Shown here: positions 1-8,300 of the stretch, in pieces
Layout: every line of letters begins with the position of its first letter
Numbering within the stretch: the first letter of the stretch is position 1
Assembly: GCA_034696485.1 (NCBI GenBank)
Contig: JAQIWT010001601.1
Coordinates: 1 to 10,173 of the forward strand
Direction: 5' to 3'
Length of the DNA stretch: 10,173 nucleotides
From: Isohypsibius dastychi
Lineage: Eukaryota > Tardigrada > Eutardigrada > Parachela > Isohypsibiidae
Position numbers and translations under genes: made by a program
Notes under the pieces: generated by a model
Databases searched by the model: none
What the model saw: only the letters and a program-made list of their open reading frames with translations
Told to the model about the DNA's origin: nothing

Positions 1-66
1 AGTTCGAACTTTCTTGAACATCTCAAAGTGGCCCTAACACCAAATTTTTGCGAGTTGCGATACAAG

Positions 67-93
67 GTCCCCCCCCCTTGGGGGGGGGGGGAC
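67..93. repeat. C9/G12 homopolymer palindrome
   Basis: A run of nine C (69-77), two T, then twelve G (80-91), flanked by GT and AC so that the whole block is self-complementary with a 2-nt loop. Such a block can form a hairpin or, on the G strand, a quadruplex. Homopolymers this long are also prone to length errors in sequencing and assembly, so the exact run lengths are uncertain. The rest of 1-207 shows no coding exon or other feature I can recognise. Confidence 0.8.
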
Positions 94-207
94 AAAAAAT
101 TATTGATATTTGAATGTAAGACCATCCATCCACCCTAGATTTTATTGCGCGCTTAACTATTAATGATGTTCTTCCACCAGCATTCACTGGTAATGTATAT
201 TAATGAA

Positions 208-280
208 GTCTTCGTGGTGTAGTGGTTATCACGCCTGTCTCACACACAGGAGGTCCCCGGTTCGATCCCGGGCGGAGACA
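208..280 (+). tRNA. tRNA-Val (anticodon CAC)
   Basis: A complete 73-nt cloverleaf with no intron. The acceptor stem GTCTTCG (208-214) pairs with CGGAGAC (273-279), with one G-U pair, and A280 is the discriminator base. The anticodon stem CCTGT/ACAGG (234-238/246-250) encloses the loop CTCACAC, putting anticodon CAC at 241-243, which reads valine GTG codons. The internal RNA polymerase III promoters are visible: an A box around 215-226 (TGGTGTAGTGG) and a B box around 259-269 (GGTTCGATCCC). A T5 tract at 281-285 directly follows and is the expected Pol III terminator. It lies 129 bp upstream of a PACSIN exon on the same strand, so it probably sits in an intron of that gene. CCA is not encoded, as expected in a nucleus. 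Confidence 0.97.
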
Positions 281-285
281 TTTTT
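281..285 (+). terminator. RNA polymerase III T-tract terminator
   Basis: TTTTT immediately after the tRNA discriminator base, the standard Pol III stop signal. Confidence 0.8.
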
Positions 286-409
286 GCCATAAATTTCGGT
301 CTTCATTTTGTTATGCTAACAATTTGTTGATAAAACTGCGACCTAAGTTCATCGATAATTAATAAATGTGGCTGCCCATAGTCCACAATTTCATTGTGAA
401 CAATTTCAG

Positions 410-2163
410 GGGTGAAATAGAGGCCAAGTACGCTTCTACGTTGAGATCATGGTCCAAAAAATGGAATTGTTCCATAGATAAAGGTCCCGAATACGGCACA
501 ATGGCAGCCGCATGGAAATCAATTCTCAACGAAGCAGACCGGCTCGCCTTACTCCATATTAGAATTAAAGAACGTATTGAATCCGAAGTTGTTACGTCCA
601 TTCGCCAATGGCAAAAGGATAATTACCACAAAACGCTGATCCGCGAGTTCAAAGAAAAGAAAGAAATGGACGAGGCGTTCAAAAAGTGCCAAAAACCGTG
701 GGAAAAGAAATTAAATGAGGTGGAAAAGAGAAAACATGATTATCATAACGCATGTCAACGAGAGAGGTCGGCGGCGATTCGTGAGAAAAACTCTGTCAAG
801 GACACTTCATTGTCGCTTGATCAAAAGAAGAAACTCGAAGAAGACGTGTATCGGATGTCCGAATCAAAGCAACAAAGCCGGGATAAATATGAAAAGGCAC
901 TTCGGGAACTCAACGAATACAACCCCAAATATATGGAAGGTAATGTTCGAATATTCCTGCGCTGTTGGACGCTGTTGAAATTTACTTATGAAATTTGCTT
1001 GTGATATAAAAACCAGTAATAAATTGATTAAATATATAAAATGTGATAAAAATTAATTTTATTAATTTTGATTTCGACATGAAAGTCAGTATTTGTTATG
1101 ATCAGCAAAAACAATTTCGAACTGTTGTTTCGATGATAAACAACTTTTTGAAATAGATATGACCGATGTTTACGAGAAATGCTCGGAAATGGAACGGAAG
1201 AGGCTTGCGTTCTTCAAGGACGAGCTGAAGCACCTCCATCGCTGCTTGGACCTCACTCACGACAAAAATCTTCTGGATATCTACAACGAATTTATGGACA
1301 CGTTAGAAGCAACTGATCCGAACAAAGACTTGAGATGGTACGTCACAATCTAGTCGACCATTTCACAAGTCAAACAAAGCGGCTGATACTGTGACCTTTC
1401 AGGTGGTCGAAAATGCATGGTGTCGAAATGAAGATGAACTGGCCAGAATTCGAGGAATTTCAGCCGGAGATCAAAAACATATCCGGCAAGAAAAATTCCA
1501 AGTTACTGGCCGGAGGGGGCGACGGAATCGCGTTGACCGGCGTGCAGTATAGAATTACTGATGATGAACCTGCTACCGTCGTCCAAGCCCACACCACAAC
1601 TGTCAGCCAAACTCAGTTCGTGATAACGGCTAGATCAGGTACTAGATATTTGATATCCTGCTTGACCGGTGTGTTCATCCGGCAGACACACTTCACGATG
1701 AAATAATGATACCGATAAGTAAACTGATCTGACAAAGCATTTTTCGGTGATACATCGCCGTCAAAAATTTATTGTAAATTCCAAATAATTTGTTTTCAAG
1801 GTAATCAGTGTGTCAGATATGTTTTCTCGATATCGCAACTATTTTCTTTCAGTACCTCATTCACAAGCCTTATCAGATGACGACTGGGATGACGATCTTC
1901 ACAGCCTAGCGGACACAGCTGATTCCGGAATTCCAGTCTGCGCAATGTACGATTACGAAGCACTGGAAGAAGACGAGCTGACATTCAGTCGCGGTGAAAT
2001 ATTTGAAAAGCTGGAAGACGAGGATGACCAGGGTACGGCGCGGTGACATTTTACAAATTCGGCAGTCGTCTATTTATGATTTTCAGGATGGTGTAAAGGA
2101 AGAAAAAACGGACGAGTTGGATTGTTTCCGGGAAGCTACGTGAAAGGAATGCATGGATCCTAA
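410..2163 (+). CDS. PACSIN/syndapin (F-BAR and SH3), 5'-partial
   Basis: Five exons: 410-939, 1157-1337, 1403-1638, 1853-2032, 2087-2163 (TAA 2161-2163). The introns are 217, 65, 214 and 54 bp, all GT-AG and all phase-consistent, giving about 400 residues. PACSINs bind and curve membrane and recruit dynamin and N-WASP during endocytosis. Exon 1 enters the F-BAR domain at GEIEAKYASTLRSW and contains EYGTMAAAW and KPWEKKLNEVEK. Splicing at 939/1157 restores YMEDMTDVYEKC, and at 1337/1403 DLRWWSKMHG, followed by MNWPEFEEF, the family signature closing the F-BAR domain. A short acidic linker (DDDWDDDLHSL) leads to a C-terminal SH3 (CAMYDYEALEEDEL, WCKGR, GLFPGSYV) ending 5 residues later. No NPF motif is seen in the linker. 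The first exon begins after an acceptor (CAATTTCAG, 401-409) with a split codon, so roughly the first 45 residues of the family lie further upstream; I found no matching exon in 1-365. The ATG at 366 is intronic and not the start. Confidence 0.93.
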
Positions 2164-2287
2164 GCTGGTTCACTCCTGTGAAATTTTCACAGAACTGAAA
2201 TACATCATATTTTATCAGCGCCATTTTAATAACTGACCACATCATATCTGGTTATCAACCGCATGAGATTCATCTGAATATATCCGG

Positions 2288-2293
2288 AATAAA
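2288..2293 (+). promoter_or_regulatory. Candidate poly(A) signal of PACSIN
   Basis: AATAAA, 125 bp after the PACSIN stop codon. A second AATAAA at 2427-2432 already lies inside the opposing TMEM19 last exon, so the first is the better candidate. On the minus strand, TTTAAT at 2224-2229 (ATTAAA) is a possible TMEM19 poly(A) signal. The two 3' UTRs would then overlap. Confidence 0.4.
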
Positions 2294-2351
2294 AAAGCAC
2301 CGATGAAAAGAACCACGGGAAAATTACCAAGAGCTTATCAGCCCTGTAACG

Positions 2352-5300
2352 TCACATCCCGAACATCACCCATGACCATAAATGTAATCCAATCTTTGGA
2401 GCTGCCAGTGACATTATCGCGACGGAAATAAAATTAACAGAGTGATTGTCAAGTACTTCCAAACCGCAAATTTTTGTTATATTTTCACCCGACTGATTAA
2501 CAACTCGGCCTTTCCTGTCCAATCCTGAAAGATTTCAAATCCAATCAAGTAATATACTCCCAGTATTGAAATAATTTTGAACCTTACCGCTGAATTGCCA
2601 TATTGCGCCCATGTAGGAGTCTATCATCGAACCCACCAGACCACAAATTCCACCGAGAAGAATAGCTAACGAGGAAGGGAGTTAAAAAACTTCATGAGCA
2701 TTGAAGTTTTCTCCGCTCGCCTGTGGCGAACTTAGTCAGTCCACTTGATTTCGGGTTTTTCTCAAGTTTTTTCTTCTGTTTGTTACTTGCAACAATTTCT
2801 ATTTTGCCAGATTTTTCTTTATGTCGTATTGTTTTTATAGCATAAATTTTACATCATTTGCGGCGTAAGAAAGTGAGTAAAATCTCAAAAACAATGCTGC
2901 GATTCTTATCTTGTAGCACAAAACATGCATAAAAGAGCGTAAAGACCAAAAGGACGTCTGATAAGATAACACCAAAAAAAGTCTTTTCACACACTAATTA
3001 ATTAACAATTAAGCCAGTTTACTTCCCGATCCGTGTGCGTAACTGACGTTCAGTGCTACTGTTTCATCGGCAGGGATTACTCCGTTCAGATTTGAGATGG
3101 CATCGCTTGCTTCACGTCGATTTGCGTATCTGACAAATCCTATGCCCCTGCTTGTTCCTAAAATAGAAATAACAGTGATTATTTTGCAACATATCCTTGG
3201 ACACAAATGTATACCTGTATTTTTATCAAGCAGTATTTTACATGATAATAATCGTCCGCAATGCCCGAAAAAATCATTAATATCGCTGATATCCCACGAG
3301 GTCGGTATACTGAAACAGAAACGTAATATGGACTTTACTCTGATAATATAGAGATATTGCTGTTCTTACCCGCTGATATGTAGGTTCGACTTGGCAATAT
3401 CATGCAGTAATATTCGTGCGAAGTTGACCTTCATCCTCTTGTGACCTAGCTGGAATCCATGCAGATTTTGGCATGCGCGTACTGCGTCTTCACTACGTTC
3501 AAATTCCGCGAAGGCATATCCGCATCTCTGGCCTAATATAAATACGGAAATAAATATTTTGAATTAACCGACTGCATAAGTCATACCTGTTGGTTTGCAA
3601 ACGAGGCGGAAGTGGAATATTACTTCTGAATCACTTTTTGAACAAGTTAACCGTCGCGGGAGAACAAAAATAAACATTTGAGGGAGGCTTGTGACTTCAA
3701 AATTCGAACAATCAATAATATTTTGTTATTTAAACCTGATTTTGAAGAATTTTTTTAATATACCGGGTATGATCGATAATGGCTGTATGCGTCTTCATGG
3801 TTGTCGTAATACGTCTTAATTATGACGCGCCCGGTCGCGATCCGCCGCTTCGCGGCGTCCGCCCTGGGACCGAAAGGACTGTAGGACTTAGAATTATATT
3901 TTTAACATTAATGACACGAAACAAAACCTCGCATTACCAACATTCCTCCAATTTTTTCGAAATGTTGTATGTGATGAAAAATGTTGACCGGGGTGTTTAG
4001 AATGTTCAACCTCTTTTTCCCGAAGAGGCAGAGACTTCACCCCCCTCGTGAATCTTAGCCCCCTCCTCATTTATGGTGTCCTCCCCCCACTTAAGAAGGG
4101 TTAACAACTTTGACACACCCTCTTTATATTAAAGGTCACCCTGAGATGCCTCCCCCTTCCCCCCTAGAAAGGTAACAATATTTGGGTTAATTAATATTTG
4201 ATATTAATTCTGATAATTATTGCATGATTTATTTTAAATTCTTTGTTTCGATCATGCGAATAGTTGTATGGATTAGCGGGTTCTGGTCAGAGACACGTCC
4301 ATATCGAACAATTCATTCTGCCCATACAATAATTTCTGATGAATAGATCTTAACGAGTGGTGTGAGATAGGAGATCGTGCAAGCCGGGAAGAGACAATAC
4401 CGAGAATGCGATAAGGGCTGTACGATCGCACAACCAACATCCTACAAAATTTCGGATTTTTGTGCGCCCCTCTGGAGCTGAGGCGCACAGTGTACAGGGG
4501 CAGCTAAGGTTACTCTGAGCAATAAAAAAGACAATGGATTTGTCTTGTACGGTGTAGGATGTGCGCTCTCTCTTTCCTTATCGCATTCTCGGTAATGGAT
4601 TGAGCAGCGAGTGGCCAGTCAGAAATGCAAGTAAAACAGACAGGATTTGGTTGTACTCAATAAGATCACGATCTGGAATTGGAGGATAACGATCTGAAGA
4701 AGGAAATACGTAATTATCGACAGGAATTTATTACTGGACTCCAATTCGCAAATCTTCAACGACGAACCACACCAGCTTAGGATAAGGTGAATATAATTAC
4801 ACTAATTAAAATTTTCGCTAATTAATTATTAATAAACTATATTCTGGAGTAACTTTGAGCAACAAACACAATCTTCAAGATTTGGTACTTAAAGTGCACC
4901 AACAGATGAACTTGACTTGCCCGAAGAACCTGAAGTAAATAAATTAGTTAATTTCTAATATAATTAAGATACCCATTATATTTCTTTTGAGATATACGCA
5001 CCATTTGTTTGAATTGAGGCAAGGTCATCCCGAATTGAGACTGAGTGTTATCAAACCTAAGATCTTCTGAATACCAGGAAAACAAAGTGATAATCCCTGC
5101 GAAATATGGACCGAAATTATCGAGGAAGAAATGAAACGTTAAGATTCATGCCGATCATATATTCATCTGCGCATGCGAGGAAGACTCTATAAATCCATGT
5201 AAAATAAGGAAATCATGCATCAACCGTAACGGGGAAATTAAATGTCATCCGTAATATTGCAGTGCTGGGAAAAAGTGTGGAAACCAACGCATTCGACAGA

Positions 5301-8300
5301 AACTCTACGCGAAGGTTGAGGTGTTTCAAACAACAGAGCCCTAAGGAAGCAACAGAAACTGAGAAAGGTTATCTTTGAAAATAAATAATCGCTAATTGAT
5401 AATTAATTATTTATTTACGCTTACTTGAGCTGAGTGACGTATTATCACCGGGGAATTTTGTTATGGAATACCCTGGTGAAATAATCACATCGGTAGAAAA
5501 GAGAAAACGAATGCAAAAACAACGAGAAACGGGTAATATTCATCATTATTTCTTGGACAGCTCAGTTAACAGAACAATTGACGCCGGGCCCTGTGGTAAT
5601 GAATCGAGGTTCATAAATCAGTTCTGCGATCCAAACATTGCCGCGGAAAAATGGCTGGTTGCCGGGGAGTTACGTATTGGAATCATGGCAATCAAAAGTA
5701 TACCGGTTTGTACTGAAATCACCTGTGATTACAACTGGAAGTACGCTAAGGGAGAAAACAAACGGGACTGTTACTGTGGATCAGAAAACTGTGACGGTAA
5801 AATTGAAGGCAAATAATGTGGACGGCATAAAACGAGTATTTTTTTTCGTTTCAAACTGATTTAAGCCTGGGTTTGCCAATCTGATATGCCACCGTGAACT
5901 GCATTGTGGAAAAGGCTTCCAGCGTATTTCAAATCAACATTATTTAGCGGCATGAAACGAGACGCAATAAATGTGCGTAACTCCGAAGATATAAAATAAA
6001 ATTGAGTTCAATCAATATTAATGAAAGAAAATCCAGGTCATACAGAAAAATCCAGCGAGCAATGAACAAAAATTCACAAGCAATGCATAAAAAAATCAGG
6101 AAGAAACTCATTATGAAGGGCGCAGATCATTCAAAGAACAAAAATGGAATACAACGTGCGTAAGGCAATATCCGGAGCATCAGACAACATATTCTTACAC
6201 ATGATCTTAGGCGAAAGATTCAGCTCAATATGCCACAAAACATACGAATTAAAATCAGGAACAATCTGATACGGAAACAAATAACCGTTGGCCGATTCCA
6301 AAAAACGAGGACGAGCACCACGGAAGTCAGAACCCCAATTCAACAATGAGCGGAGAAATGTCCCACGTCGAGGGCCAGTTCGAATCAAATACCAGCGGAT
6401 TTAAACATTACCGAGAAGATAAACGGAATATTCCGAACATTAGCTGGCTGTTGTTCCACAATACGTCCTTGACCTGAAGTCCGATGCCACAAGTAAATCA
6501 CGTGGCCTTCCTTCTTCCAAATCCGACTTCCTTCAGCTAGCCAACATTCGGGGTAATTCACCAAGTTCATGACCGATAGCACAACCCCGGTTAATCTGAC
6601 TTGAGAATTGGCTTGCGGTGCCTTGGACATCACGGAATAAGGAATAATATCGGCCATCTGCAACAACAATGTCATCAGGATACATGATATTTCGAAAGGA
6701 ATATTGCGATGCGCAGATATTACTATCACCAGAAAAGAAGAGAACGGATTTCATCGCAGAGGCAAAATTGAAATACAAGGATCTCCCTCAACAAACGAAA
6801 AACGTAAGATACATATATGATCATAAAAATAACAATGAGTAATAACGAAATGGATCTTAGAATTACGATTTGAAAGCCTTGAACCACCAAAAAGACCCGG
6901 AAGTTCACCCAGAAATTGAAGGTCAATTACAAAAATCATCATCAGAATCTGACCACCTCATCACCGCAAAGCGCCAAGCCATTGACTTATATTACATCAA
7001 ATGGAAAAGAATTATTCTACCATCTGGAAGAAGGATGACTCCAGACATGGATATCTGCAGCATGGGAGCGTTCATACAAGAGTTTCGAGAGTGTCGACAT
7101 CGTGATCCTACATTCTACCAACAGGAAGCCAAAGCAGCAAACGATATCAACAAGCAAGCTATCATAATTTGGGAAAACCTGCTGACAGTGGAACCACAAC
7201 TGCAAGCCAGCAAATTCCGTTTCTACGATCGCGTTCAACAAAAACAACAACATCAAGATGCTACGCCTAATCAAGATCAGTTTGGTGATTCCGAATAATA
7301 ATTTTTGAAACGTACCGTATAGCGAATTTGATCAAGGTGAGAATAAATCCTATAACAACAACCGTACTTCCGGATAAAATGGCGCTAATAAGAAATTCAG
7401 CGAGAGAAACGAAAAAGGCAGCAAGACTAAAATGCTGCAACGCTAGAATTCATTGATCACAGGGCAGTGAGGTCCGATTGGCTTACACAGAATCAAACAC
7501 ACCCACATCAGAAATGCAATAGGATAACAATCTGGAAATAGGATAACAATCTAAAAAAGGAAATACGAATTTAAAGCAGGCCTTCCACTATATCCACGAT
7601 CCGGCCTTCGGCCGCTCGTGGACAAAAATCCAGAATATACTGTGTAATCTAACTAATTCAACACGAAATATAGTACTTGGCCACTGTGGTGGACTAGCTT
7701 GGAGAACAAAGCTCGTCAAGCACAGAATCGTCATCAAATAAAAGACAAGTCCAATAATCAGGCCACCAAGCAAGCTGGACAGAACTCCGGCTACCGACAC
7801 CCCTCCATTGGTACCTAGGCCAAAAATAACTTGGGTATTTTAAAATCAGTGTCTTAAAATAAAAACAATTAAATTCAGGCTATTAAACTTAACGAAAATT
7901 TTGTTGTAATTCTCTTTTGCATTTACCTCGTGGAACTTCCCGAAATGTGGTAATCAATCGCGGATTTCCCCGGCTGAAAACAGATCCCAGTTCAGAAGCC
8001 AAAGTATCACCACAACTGCACGCCAAAGCTCCGAGGACGGCGAGGGCATAAGAAGACTCGTAATAATTAGTCCCAAAATTGATCGGTATTTCCCGGCATC
8101 CCGTCTCTAGCATGCAGAGAAATGCAAAGACAGTTGCTGCTCCGCCATTGCAGATCACCTGGATCCAGGATCTTTGTCCACCTTCAAGTACAATCTTTGA
8201 AATTGTATTATCAGATAGGCAATAATATATAACATAATAATACAACAACACGAAACCAAACGGCAGAAATTTTCGAAAACATAATAGATTTAGGATTGTA

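Larger units (their letters stand above)
2666..7676 (-). other. 5,011-bp TMEM19 intron 4 holding nested genes
   Basis: The donor GT is at 7676-7675 (minus), just after the exon encoding SPPQWP. The acceptor AG is at 2667-2666, before the exon encoding LLGGICGLVGS. Joining them gives a family-typical QWPTILLGG with matching phase, so both ends are well supported. The other introns of this gene are 63, 135, 112 and 63 bp. Inside lie the ELAV-like gene, the inverted-repeat element, the SET fragment, the HMG-box gene and paired repeats described separately. Confidence 0.9.

Noticed and set aside
366-409. ATG at 366 as the PACSIN start
   Set aside because: It lies upstream of an acceptor (TTTCAG, 404-409), the 14 residues it adds do not resemble the family, and the F-BAR N-terminus would be missing.
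3097-3351. 84-codon plus-strand open frame
   Set aside because: It is antisense to the ELAV-like exons and their introns, which are strongly supported.
4273-4488. 71-codon minus-strand open frame
   Set aside because: It coincides with the inverted repeat, has no recognisable motif, and is what chance would give over this length.
5251-5262. 12-nt GTAATATTGCAG as a tiny intron that would remove the AWS stop
   Set aside because: It looks like GT...CAG and is in phase, but 12 nt is below any known spliceosomal intron; a nonsense mutation is simpler.
5068-5344. Reassigned stop codons (TAA as Gln) explaining the SET frame
   Set aside because: The other genes here terminate normally at TAA or TGA, frame changes are also present, and the gene set is metazoan.
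6131-6942. Overlapping minus-strand open frames of 63-114 codons
   Set aside because: No family features; they lie partly opposite the HMG-box frame, and the hydrophobic stretches follow from antisense reading of charged codons.
7519-7552. GGATAACAAT resembling a lac operator half
   Set aside because: A chance match in animal DNA; the word is part of a local duplication.
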